Assembly (NCBI GenBank): GCA_036873135.1
Contig: JAPTYO010000020.1
Span: 3,526,081 to 3,590,080, forward strand
Length of the DNA stretch: 64,000 bases
Reading direction: 5' to 3'
Source of the DNA: Clarkia xantiana subsp. parviflora
Lineage: Eukaryota; Streptophyta; Magnoliopsida; Myrtales; Onagraceae
Shown here: piece after piece, positions 25,462-34,860 of the stretch
Layout of the letters: every line of letters starts with the position of its first letter
How positions within the stretch are numbered: the first letter of the stretch is position 1
The notes under the pieces: generated by a model
The model's database searches: none
What the model saw: the letters and a program-made list of their open reading frames with translations, nothing else
What the model was told of the DNA's origin: nothing
Translations under genes and position numbers: made by a program

Positions 25462-25660
25462 CTAGGTGAGGTTGGGTGGCCACACCCGACCTCCCCTAGG
25501 AGAGATCGGGTCAGCCAACCCGATCTCTCCTAGGGGAGATCGGGTGGACCAACCCGATCTCTCCTAGGAGAGATCGGGTCGGCCAACCCGATCTCTCCTA
25601 GGAGGGATGGGGTTGGCCAACCCCATCCTCCCTAGGAGGGGTTGGGTGCCCTCACCCAAC
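25462..25660. repeat. palindrome ladder in the LTR (copy at 34152-34350)
   Basis: At least five consecutive inverted repeats, each of the form agatcgggt-spacer-acccgatct and joined through cctagg palindromes. It lies about 190 bases upstream of the LTR TATA box. Confidence 0.9.
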
Positions 25661-25844
25661 CCCTACCCTTGGGGGTCGGATTTCTCCTCCCCCCAAGGGC
25701 CCCTGCGCCATTTTCGGACACCCACACTCGGTTCACGCCGCCTACCTTCTCCGAATCCTAAGGTCTTAATTATGTGCTTAAAGGTTAATTAATTGTGTTT
25801 AAGGGCTAACGATGTCATTAAGCCACCTTAATGACACCGTTGCC

Positions 25845-25851
25845 TATAAAT
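25845..25851 (+). promoter_or_regulatory. LTR TATA box
   Basis: The context gttgcctataaata is shared almost exactly with the LTR of element B (61723-61729, minus strand). It marks the retrotransposon promoter. An identical copy is at 34535-34541. Confidence 0.75.
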
Positions 25852-26160
25852 ACCCCACATTCACAACTCATTTGATCATCTTGGCTATTTGGACAATTTA
25901 GCTCTGACATCTCTCTAGCTTTATCTCTCTAGAAGAATACTGACTTAGGCATCGGAGAGGGTTCACCAGGCACCACCCCCCCCCCCCCCTCCGTGTCTGG
26001 TATTGCCCCTTCTGCAGGGTAGAAGGAGAGAGGAAGCAAAGGAAGGAAGGAAGAAGATAGGCTAAGACAGGGCAACTCAGAAATACCGGATCGCACACAT
26101 CCCCCGTAAGGAGTGAGATCGAAGCCGATCACCCGTTGACCTAGATCTCATAACCTAACA

Positions 26161-26178
26161 CTTGGCGCCGTCCGTGGG
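26161..26178 (+). other. primer-binding site of element A
   Basis: cttggcgccgtccgtggg directly follows the 5' LTR. The tggcgccg core is the usual PBS type of Tat and Athila elements. Confidence 0.8.
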
Positions 26179-26211
26179 CTTCGGACAGAAAGCCTAATTA
26201 TCACTAGCAAG

Positions 26212-26784
26212 ATGGCAAGCATATATGTCATCCATGGAGGCTACGGAGCTGGAGGAGAGTCAGCAAATGCTAGAGAAGCATACATGGCACAGTTAAAGGA
26301 CCATGAACCAAAGGGTGAACAAGTAGAAGGAAAAAGAGAAGATATAATACAATTCTCAAGAAAAGACATGGAGCATGTGTTACCAGACAACAAAGATGCC
26401 TTAGTCATAACAATGAAGATCACAGATATGGACATTGGAAGAATCTTAGTAGACAGTGGAAGCTCACCCAACATCATTAGCAAGAAAGTCCTCAACATAC
26501 TAGGAGTAAGGCCAAGTAGCATAAAACAGGTTCACCCCCCCTTGGTGGGATTTTCAGGGGAGCCAACATACCCACTGGGGGCAGTCACACTACCTGTGAT
26601 ATTAGGCACAGGTCAGAGACAGCTAAAGATTGATATCCCTTTCTTCATCACAGAAGAAATGGAGGAGTACAATGGAGTCCTGGGCACCACTACAATCAAC
26701 AAGTGGGGTATGGTACCATCAACACTATATCAGAAAATGAAATTCCCCACAGCCCAAGGAATAGGGGAAGTAAAGGGTAACTAG
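26212..26784 (+). pseudogene. element A: gag N-terminal remnant joined to aspartic protease
   Basis: 190 residues. The first about 28 residues (MASIYVIHGGYGAGGES) match the start of the gag of element B (MENTYTIHGGFSAGDE). After a short charged segment the frame enters a retropepsin: GRILVDSGSSPNIIS with the catalytic Asp-Ser-Gly at 81-83, then GFSGEPTYPLGAVTLPV. Matrix, capsid and nucleocapsid regions are therefore absent, an internal deletion of most of gag. The TAG stop at 26782-26784 lies in the same frame as the downstream polymerase. Related polyproteins usually have Gln at this point, so a single C-to-T change would explain it. Confidence 0.85.
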
Positions 26785-29700
26785 AAGGTAGCAAGGAAAT
26801 GTGCAAGGATCGCACTAAGCAAGAAGAAGAAAACAAGAGAGATCCTTCTAGTAGATGAGGACCCAAGGGAAGATCACGGAAGACCAGCCCCCATGGAGGA
26901 ACTAAAAGAAATACTCATAGAAGAACCCGATAGGAAGGCAAAAATCGGGACCGCCTTATCTCAGGAAGAGGAAAACCACTTAGTAGCCTTACTAAGGGAA
27001 TACAAGGATCTGTTCGCCTGGTCACCAAGTGATATGCCAGGAATATCAGAAGAAGTAATCTCACACAAGCTCAACATAGACGCGGCAACGCGACCAATAA
27101 CACAAAGGGTAAGGCCAATGGGAGGAAGCAAAAAGATAGCTATCCAGGAAGAAGTGGAAAAGCTATTGAAGGCAAATTTCATCAAGGAGATCAGATTTCA
27201 AACATGGGTGGCAAACCCAGTACTGGTGAAGAAGGCAGGAGGAAGTTGGAGAATGTGCATCGATTATCGCGACCTAAACAAGGCATGCCCTAAGGACTCA
27301 TACCCACTACCAAGAATAGATCAGTTAGTGGATGCAACATCAGGGCACCAACTAATGAGCTTCATGGATGCATACTCAGGATATAACCAGATAAAAATGG
27401 CCCCTGAGGACGCCCCTCACACAGCATTCTACGCTGATAGCGAGATATACCATTACACAGTGATGCCTTTCGGACTCATAAATGCTGGAGCGACATACCA
27501 AAGAATGGTCAACAAAATCTTTGGGGACATGATAGGGAAAACAATGGAGGCATATGTGGACGACATGATAGTCAAATCTAAAGAGAAGAAGGACCATGTG
27601 GAGAACCTTCGCTCAACGTTTGAAAGGATGAGGCAATACCAAGTCCGTCTAAACCCGAAAAAATGCGCATTTGGGGTGCAATCAGGAAAGTTTTTAGGCT
27701 TCATGGTAAGCCAGCGAGGCATAGAGGTAAACCCCGAAAAACTTCAAGCAATTGAAGAAATGCAGTCACCTACGAAGCACAAAGAGGTTCAACGATTGAA
27801 CGGGAGGTTGGCAGCCCTTAACAGATTCCTATCCAAAATAGGAGACAAGGCATTACCCTTCTTTGAGGTACTAAGGGCAAACAAGAAATTTGAATGGACA
27901 CCGAGATGTGAGGAAGCCTTCCAGCAACTCAAGCAACATCTAAAGACACTACCACCCCTAGCAAAGCCTACACCAGGGGAGCCCCTCTACCTCTACATCT
28001 CCGTGAGCAACATGGCAGTAAGCTCAGTGCTAATTAAAGAGGAAAACGCTGCACAATTGCCAGTATACTTCGTAAGCAAAACATTGGCAAAGTATGAGAT
28101 CAACTACTTGCCAATAGAAAAGTACCTCTATGCACTGATTATATCAGCAAGAAAGTTGAGACCGTATTTTCATGGGCATGAAGTAACAGTCCTCACAGAC
28201 CAGCCATTGAAATACCTCCTCCAAAGACCAGACACATCGGGAAGACTGCCAAAATGGGCAATTGAGCTAAGTGAGTTTCGCATTCATTTTGCCCCAGGAA
28301 CAGCCATAAAGGGTCAGGCTCTAGCAGATTTTATTGCCGAATTCACCGGAATTAATCCAGACGAAGACTTGGGAGAAGTCAAAACTACAGGCGAGGCAAG
28401 TAGTAGTCAGGAGAAACAACCAGAAGAATTATGGGAGATGCATACTGATGGGTCATCCAACGGAGGAGGTTCAGGTGCAGGCCTCTTACTATACCCACCA
28501 AACAGTGATACACCTATGCGCTATGCCATGGCACTCACCTTTAAGGCAACAAACAATGAGGCTGAGTACGAAGCACTAATAACTGGCCTGAGAATAGCCA
28601 AAGGAGTAGGGGCAAAGCATTTAAGGGTCAAGTGTGATTCTCAACTAGTTGTCAATCAAGTGAAAGGAATCTACACTGCAAAGTCCGAAAACATGCAGAG
28701 ATACTTACAGCAAGCCAAGGACTTGATAAAGAGCTTCCAAAGCTTCGACATTGAGTCAGTCCCAAGAGAACAAAACCAAGAGGCAGACGCCTTAAGTAAA
28801 CTAGCCTTAGGGGCAGAAGCATGCAAAGAGGTTCACTTCATAGAGCAAAGAATGCAATCAGTGATAGAACAAATGGAGGTTCTAGCAATAGATGAAGCAG
28901 AAGTCTGGATGACACCAATGCGACAATACATCATGGAAGGAAAGCTCCCAAAAGATAAGGTGGAAGCGGTCAAGATTGAAAGGATGGCTAGGAATTACGC
29001 AGTGATGGACAATGAACTCTACAAGAAAGGATACTCCACACCTTTCCTCAAATGCATAGCATACCCAGAAACAGAGAGAGTGCTTGCAGAACTCCATGAG
29101 GGAGATGCAGGGTGCCATGAAGGAGCACGGTCAATAAGCCGAAAGGTCTACAACCTAGGATACTATTGGCCATCAATGAGCAAAGAAGTAGCAGACTTGG
29201 TACAAAAATGTGATCACTGCCAAAGGTACTCTAGAAATATAACAGCCCCACCAGCAAAGCTAAGCTCCATCTCAGGAGCCTGGCCTTTCGCGCAATGGGG
29301 TATTGATTTGATAGGCCCCCTACCGAAAACAAAAGGTCAGAAGACTTGCATAATTGTTGCAATAGACTACTTCTCCAAGTGGATAGAAGCAAAGGCAATG
29401 GGGAAGACAACAGACGACCAAGTCGTCAACTTCATCCAATCTCACATTGTCTCGAGGTACGGGGTGCCAAGAGCAATAATAAGTGACAATGGCCCACAAT
29501 TCAAGAGCAAGAAATTGCAGTGGTATTGCGAAAGACTGAATATAGACCACCGTTTCGCATCAGTAAAGCACCCTCAGACAAACGGACAGGTAGAATCGGG
29601 AAATAAGATAGTTCTAGATGGCCTAAAGAAACGACTCCACGCCACCAAGGGAAGTTGGGTAGATGAGCTGGAAAATGTTCTATGGGCAGTACGGACAACA

Positions 29701-30138
29701 CCAAAGATATCCACAGGAGAAACGCCATTTGGCCTAGTGTACGGAACTGAAGCGGTGGCACCAGCAGAAATAGCTGTACAATCACTGAGGACCAAGTACT
29801 TTGAGGAGCATGAGAACAACAAAGCAAGGCTTTTAGATTTAGACATGGTGGAGGATAAAAGGTGGAATTCGGAAGAAGCACAGACACGAATGCGCCTTGT
29901 CTCAGCAAGATACTACAACCGCCAAGTCAAGGAGAGACAATTCCACGTAGGAGAACTGGTACTAAGAAGGAATGAGTTCTCACACTTAGACCAAGTCAGA
30001 AAATTATCTCCAAAGTGGGAAGGACCATACAAGATAGCGTCAGTTCCCTACGTAAACGCTTACCGCCTCGAAGATGGGGAAGGGTATATCTCCACAAACA
30101 CCTTCAGTGGAGAGCACCTAAAGAAGTACTACGTATAA
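26785..30138 (+). CDS. element A polymerase: reverse transcriptase, dual RNase H, integrase
   Basis: The frame is open from 26785; the first ATG is at 26893 (1081 residues from there). Numbered from that ATG, reverse transcriptase spans about 80-270 with MPFGLINAGATYQRMVN and YVDD at 221-224. The Ty3-type RNase H (about 360-480) reads LYLYISVSNMAV, lacking the expected catalytic Asp. A second, archaeal-type RNase H (about 515-640) has TDGSS, NNEAEYEAL, KCDSQL and EADALS. Integrase has the HHCC finger (His735, His742, Cys773, Cys776) and catalytic Asp805, Asp865 and Glu901, spaced D-x35-E. A chromatin-binding tail is not obvious. No stop or frameshift follows 26784. Confidence 0.93.
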   Translation, partial: KVARKCARIALSKKKKTREILLVDEDPREDHGRPAPMEELKEILIEEPDRKAKIGTALSQEEENHLVALLREYKDLFAWSPSDMPGISEEVISHKLNIDAATRPITQRVRPMGGSKKIAIQEEVEKLLKANFIKEIRFQTWVANPVLVKKAGGSWRMCIDYRDLNKACPKDSYPLPRIDQLVDATSGHQLMSFMDAYSGYNQIKMAPEDAPHTAFYADSEIYHYTVMPFGLINAGATYQRMVNKIFGDMIGKTMEAYVDDMIVKSKEKKDHVENLRSTFERMRQYQVRLNPKKCAFGVQSGKFLGFMVSQRGIEVNPEKLQAIEEMQSPTKHKEVQRLNGRLAALNRFLSKIGDKALPFFEVLRANKKFEWTPRCEEAFQQLKQHLKTLPPLAKPTPGEPLYLYISVSNMAVSSVLIKEENAAQLPVYFVSKTLAKYEINYLPIEKYLYALIISARKLRPYFHGHEVTVLTDQPLKYLLQRPDTSGRLPKWAIELSEFRIHFAPGTAIKGQALADFIAEFTGINPDEDLGEVKTTGEASSSQEKQPEELWEMHTDGSSNGGGSGAGLLLYPPNSDTPMRYAMALTFKATNNEAEYEALITGLRIAKGVGAKHLRVKCDSQLVVNQVKGIYTAKSENMQRYLQQAKDLIKSFQSFDIESVPREQNQEADALSKLALGAEACKEVHFIEQRMQSVIEQMEVLAIDEAEVWMTPMRQYIMEGKLPKDKVEAVKIERMARNYAVMDNELYKKGYSTPFLKCIAYPETERVLAELHEGDAGCHEGARSISRKVYNLGYYWPSMSKEVADLVQKCDHCQRYSRNITAPPAKLSSISGAWPFAQWGIDLIGPLPKTKGQKTCIIVAIDYFSKWIEAKAMGKTTDDQVVNFIQSHIVSRYGVPRAIISDNGPQFKSKKLQWYCERLNIDHRFASVKHPQTNGQVESGNKIVLDGLKKRLHATKGSWVDELENVLWAVRTTPKISTGETPFGLVYGTEAVAPAEIAVQSLRTKYFEEHENNKARLLDLDMVEDKRWNSEEAQTRMRLVSARYYNRQVKERQFHVGELVLRRNEFSHLDQVRKLSPKWEGPYKIASVPYVNAYRLEDGEGYISTNTFSGEHLKKYYV

Positions 30139-30437
30139 GAAGAAAGCACAAGCAAAAAGCCATATCCTTAGTTTCATATTTCACATTTTGCATGTTCCAG
30201 CTTTACAAGCTTTTCAAAAAACAACTTTTGAGAAGGAGAACTCACGAAGTTACTCCAACTCTACAACTATCTTTCATTCCTACAAAGGATGTCTTGGTGC
30301 ACCAAGGCATCCCAAGTGTACAAAAACATGAATGCTCCCAAGGGAGTAGTAGTTACTCAAAAGTATTTTCCAGTGAATGTAGTGGTATACTCACGAAGTT
30401 ATCCTTACACAGATATGACTTCAAGTCAATGACAGGT

Positions 30438-31105
30438 TCGACGCCCCCAAGAGCGTATCTTGAGAGTAGTTTTCATACTACGACATTCGACGCCCCCAAG
30501 AGCGTATCTTGAGAGTAGTTTCCATACTACGACATTCGACGCCCCCAAGAGCGTATCTTGAGAGTAGTGTTCATACTACGACCTTCGACGCCCCCAAGAG
30601 CGTATCTTGAGAGTAGTTATTACACTACGACCTTCGACGCACCAAGAGCGTATCTTGAGAGTGGTTTCCAAAAACCACGAACTTCGACGCCCCCAGGAGC
30701 GTATCTTGAGAGTAGTATTCATACTACAACCTTCGACGCCCCCAAGAGCGTATCTTGAGAGTAGTTATTATACTACAAGTTCGACGCACCAAGAGCGTAT
30801 CTTGAGAGTGGTTTCCAAAAACTACGAATTCGACGCCCCCAGGAGCGTATCTTGAGGTAGATTTGCAACCTACCAGATTCGACGCCCCCAATAGCGTATC
30901 TTGAGGTAGAAAAAACACTACCAGTTTGACGCCCCCAAGAGCGTATCTTGAGGTAGATTTCAAACTACCAGTTCGACGCCCACCAGGAGCGTATCTTTGG
31001 TCTAACTTGAGCCCTCCGGGAGCCTATCCTGTGAAACGTTAAGTGCCGTCCGAGAGCCTGTCTCGTGAACAGATTTCGACGCCCACCAAGAGCGTATCTT
31101 TGGTC
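30438..31105. repeat. tandem array in element A, unit about 48-50 bp, about 13 copies
   Basis: Each unit carries gacgcccccaagagcgtatc followed by ttgag and a short variable half with inverted ends (for example gagtagt...actac). The last two units are longer and diverged. It lies between the polymerase and the antisense gene. Confidence 0.92.
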
Positions 31106-31510
31106 TAACAGTACAACGTATACCGTGTAAGGGGTATCAGAAGAGATCATCACACCATGTTCAGAAGGATACCATGCTCAGAAGGATACCATGAGAAAGA
31201 AATTTCTAAGCAAAGTAATGTGAAGAACAAGTAATGTTTTTTCTTTATGAAATGGCAGGTATGACATGAAGGAAAGCACGAAAGAAGGATAAGTAAAGGA
31301 AACACACCAAGGGAAGGGCCCATAATCAAAGAGCCATACACAAGGCATAGGGAGACATCATGAGAAGAGATATAAGCACACGGCCATGTACACAACGAAT
31401 AGAGACAAGGGCATCAGACAAAGATGGCAACACTAAGAAAGGTGGAGTTTTAAACTCTAAAGACAACCACAACTCACAAACACACGAGACTACCACAAGA
31501 AATAGGGGCA

Positions 31511-32574
31511 CTATTCCCTTATCTTCGCAATATGCTTAATAGCAAAGTCTGACAAATCACCAAGTCGAGAGAAAGGAAAGCCAGGAGCAATTATGTGAAT
31601 ACGCTCAAGAATCTCCTTCAAGGAAATACGTTTCGCCACAGAGCAGCGAACGTCCATAGCAACCTGATAAGCGGAAGAGGCCTTATACTCAGCAATGGCA
31701 CACTCCTTCGCCTCCATACGAAACATTTCCTCCAGAGAGACTAACTCAGCAGCCCGGAGTGTCTCATCACGATAAGACTTTTGCCTCAACACCTCAACCT
31801 CTTCATTGAGAAGAGCAATACGACCCTCCAAGTCTCGGCACCGCAAATCGGTGATGCGACTATGCTCCAAACAGCTAATAAGACTGGAGTTAAGGGAGAC
31901 ACAAAGGTCCTCGTACACCTTCCTCTCCTCAGCAAGATCAATAGCAAGGCTGGATAAATTAACAAGGTCGGCCATACCCTGCAACAAAAACAAAAGATGA
32001 GACGGATAACGCACGGAGAAGAAGTATGCTAAAGGATAAAACGGCTAATAACATTACAGGAGCATAGCGAGCCAACACATCACGAGCCAATTCATAAGTT
32101 GCCTCCGACCCTTTGGACAAGGACACACGATCGGCAGGAGGAACAGCAGACTGCAGAACACGAACTCCAACTTCAGGAGTTTGCAAAGAAGATTGATTGT
32201 CAAAACGAGCCCCACGCCCATAATAAGGCGCCCACTCAGACCCAACAATTCCATCAACAGGTGGACGAGACAGCTCCTTCCGACTCAGACGCGGAAGACG
32301 AAGTCTACCTATAACAAAGCACAGAGTAAATACCAATGTACACTAAGGAAACTCAGTTGCTCAAGGACTCACCAAACAGGGAGGAAGGAAAAGACGGCTC
32401 CCGGACCTTCGATTGGGGGGCATCAATATAGAAAGAGGATGGCACCTTAACATCACCACCCTTACCTCCAGTTAGAGAACACCTCCCCGCACCATAGAAA
32501 ACCGATCTTTTTGCAATCGAAGATCCGGTCCCAGAATTAACCACTCCCACACGTACTGGCCTCTTACTCCTCAT
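31511..32574 (-). CDS. element A antisense gene, three coding exons, function unknown
   Basis: Lies opposite to the retrotransposon genome. ATG at 32574; exons 32574-32373, 32308-32058 and 31978-31511; both introns (64 and 79 bases) are GT-AG. The total is 921 nt, or 306 residues, with no stop. An in-frame TGA precedes the ATG, fixing the start. The middle part has GSEWAPYYGRGARF and TPEVGVRVLQSAVPPADR. The C-terminal half is Leu/Glu/Arg-rich and predicted to be a coiled coil, ending RIHIIAPGFPFSRLG and DFAIKHIAKIRE. Both conserved blocks recur in the antisense gene of element B. I recognise no enzyme motif. Antisense ORFs are known in Tat-lineage elements (for example Grande); what they do is unresolved. 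Confidence 0.75.
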
Positions 32575-32593
32575 CAATCACCAGAAAGTTCTG

Positions 32594-33297
32594 CTGACCG
32601 GAAAAAACACAGGCTTAGTCCAAGGAAAACAGAAAGCAAACAGTGGACAAGAGATACGAACTCATCTCCCTAAAATGATGGATACAAAGTCAAAAGACAA
32701 GAATAGAAAGACGACAAGAAAAACCCCACCGGCCAATAGGCAAAGGCAGGGGGCAGGGGGAGATAGTCATAACCCCCAGCATAAGGAGACCCCACCAGCC
32801 AACAGGTAGAGGCAGGGGGCAGGGGGAGATAGTCATAATCCCCAGCATAAGGAGACCCCACCAGCCAACAGGCAGAGGCAGGGGGCAGGGGGAGATAGTC
32901 ATAACCCTCAGCATAAGAAGACCCCACCAGCCAACAGGCAGAGGCAGGGGGCAGGGGGAAATAGTCATAACCCCCAGCATAAGGAAACCTCATCAGCCAA
33001 TAGGCAGAGGCTAGAAGGCAGAGGGAGATAGTTACAACCCCCAGCACAGAGAGACCCACGGGCCAACAAGCAAAGACAAGGGGCAAAATGAGATAATTAT
33101 AATCCCAATATAGAAGACTTCGCCCGCCAATAAGCGGAAACATGAGAGTAAAAAGATGGAAAAGTGACGAATCAAATAGGACTACATTACCATGAAAACA
33201 TACAAATCAAGAACGAGACAAGTAAGGAAACGATTGAAGGAGAAGCAGAATTAAATCCCTCAAAGGCAATGCTTATACAAAAAGAGAAGACACGTAC
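32594..33297 (-). other. proposed leader intron of the antisense gene
   Basis: On the minus strand, a donor gttgag-gtacgtg at 33297 and an acceptor ccggtcag ending at 32594 would join a leader exon (33298 to about 33375) to the coding exon 20 bases upstream of the ATG. The intron would contain the whole 60-bp tandem array. Confidence 0.45.
32726..33130. repeat. second tandem array in element A, unit 60 bp, about 7 copies
   Basis: Unit built around accccaccagccaacaggca followed by a G-rich stretch and agatagtcataa. Sixty is a multiple of three, so a frame stays open on the minus strand (33143-32670) encoding a 20-residue repeat rich in Pro, Leu, Tyr and Trp. This is probably an effect of the period rather than a gene. 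Confidence 0.88.
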
Positions 33298-33396
33298 CTC
33301 AACGCGACGCGCGCCCCGAGAAACAAGCCTGACCAGAAATCCCACCGCCAAAAAGAAAAGAAGAGAAAAGGACAATGAGAATGAGGTAATCACTTC

Positions 33397-33424
33397 CCCT
33401 TTTATAATACAAAGGGTTAGGGTT
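33397..33424 (-). promoter_or_regulatory. putative antisense promoter: TATA box and telo-box
   Basis: Read on the minus strand, aaaaaccctaaccctttg is followed by tattataaaagggg. The first is a telo-box-like element common in plant promoters of growth-related genes, and the second is a good TATA box. They sit just upstream of the proposed leader exon of the antisense gene. Confidence 0.5.
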
Positions 33425-33992
33425 TTTCTAAGGTCACCAAATCAACACCGTTGATTTTTAGAAAGGAAAATTTCAAGGGACAAGATTCAAAAACTAGTTC
33501 CCATTAACCATGGTTAAACTCGCACTCACCATAGTTAACACCCCCTAAGGTTTATTTTCTAGTATCCCATACTTAGAAAAATTATCAAGATAGTTTTATT
33601 TTTGAGCATTCCACACTTAGAAAAAAAATTTGGCCAAAATTAAATTTTTCTCCACTTAGATGGAATCCCGGTATGAATTTGAAGCATAAGTCATCTAGTT
33701 GCATTCGTATCACACCCCTGTGCAAGTGTGTATTTTTTGAGTATGCATCTATAGCAAGGATAAGTTTATTACTCCCACCTCATACGGACGCGTGCCTAGG
33801 CACACGTCCGCGCTACTCTGACGTTTACAATTCCTCTATCTCATAAGGCAGGGGGCAAAGTCAGAGGCACGCATCCATGGGTAAGCAGGCATTCAGACAA
33901 GAAGGTAAAATCCCGGTTTCAAATTGCGCGTGTCATACCATCCTGAAATAGAGTCAATCAAGGGTTAAGCCATTGGTTGACTCGGGGGCATG

Positions 33993-34860
33993 TGATGGAT
34001 ATACGCCCAATTTGAACCCGTTGACTTCCAAACCGTTGTATTTTTATCATCCCATTAACGAGTGTAAATCGAAACTTCAACCCGAACACTTCGCGAACAC
34101 ATCAACGGCTCGGACGAGGCCTGAGCGCTCGTCCGGCCGGGGTAAACTCACCTAGGTGAGGTTGGGTGGCCACACCCGACCTCCCCTAGGAGAGATCGGG
34201 TCAGCCAACCCGATCTCTCCTAGGGGAGATCGGGTGGACCAACCCGATCTCTCCTAGGAGAGATCGGGTCGGCCAACCCGATCTCTCCTAGGAGGGATGG
34301 GGTTGGCCAACCCCATCCTCCCTAGGAGGGGTTGGGTGCCCTCACCCAACCCCTACCCTTGGGGGTCGGATTTCTCCTCCCCCCAAGGGCCCCTGCGCCA
34401 TTTTCGGACACCCACACTCGGTTCACGCCGCCTACCTTCTCCGAATCCTAAGGTCTTAATTATGTGCTTAAAGGTTAATTAATTGTGTTTAAGGGCTAAC
34501 GATGTCATTAAGCCACCTTAATGACACCGTTGCCTATAAATACCCCACCTTCACAACTCATTTGATCATCTTGGCTATTTGGACAATTTAGCTCTGACAT
34601 CTCTCTAGCTTTATCTCTCTAGAAGAATACTGACTTAGGCATCGGAGAGGGTTCACCAGGCACCACCCCCCCCCCCCCCCCTCCGTGTCTGGTATTGCCC
34701 CTTCTGCAGGGTAGAAGGAGAGAGGAAGCAAAGGAAGGAAGGAAGGAAGGAAGAAGATAGGCTAAGACAGGGCAACTCAGAAATACCGGATCGCACACAT
34801 CCCCCGTAAGGAGTGAGATCGAAGCCGATCACCCGTTGACCTAGATCTCATAACCTAACA
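33993..34860 (+). repeat. 3' LTR of element A
   Basis: 868 bp. It differs from the 5' LTR by two substitutions (gaggccg/gaggcct and cccacat/cccacct), two extra C in the C run and two extra ggaa units. It is preceded by a purine-rich tract, gactcggggg, at 33979-33989. Confidence 0.93.

Larger units (their letters stand above)
25303..26160 (+). repeat. 5' LTR of element A
   Basis: 858 bp, starts tgatgg and ends taaca. It contains the palindrome ladder at 25462-25660, a TATA box (tataaat, 25845-25851) and a C run near 25976-25989. Confidence 0.93.
25303..34860 (+). mobile_element. Ty3/gypsy Tat-lineage LTR retrotransposon, element A
   Basis: Two near-identical LTRs (25303-26160 and 33993-34860) bracket 7.8 kb. 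Order: LTR, primer-binding site, gag remnant fused to protease, reverse transcriptase, RNase H, second archaeal-type RNase H, integrase, tandem array, antisense gene, second tandem array, polypurine tract, LTR. Dual RNase H and an antisense ORF define the Tat (Ogre/Retand) lineage. The flanks gttcc and cttcc match at four of five bases. I count two substitutions between LTRs, plus length changes in a C run and a ggaa run, so insertion is recent. Confidence 0.92.

Noticed and set aside
25462..25660. Series of rho-independent terminators
   Set aside because: This is plant nuclear DNA. The hairpins lie upstream of an LTR TATA box and have no T tracts.
26893..30138. Endogenous pararetrovirus polymerase
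   Set aside because: Integrase with HHCC and DDE motifs, flanking LTRs and a tRNA primer site make it a Ty3/gypsy retrotransposon. No movement protein or coat-protein motifs are present.
30438..31105. CRISPR-like array of repeats with variable spacers
   Set aside because: The unit is a retrotransposon minisatellite. The variable parts are related to each other, there is no cas gene and the context is a plant nuclear genome.
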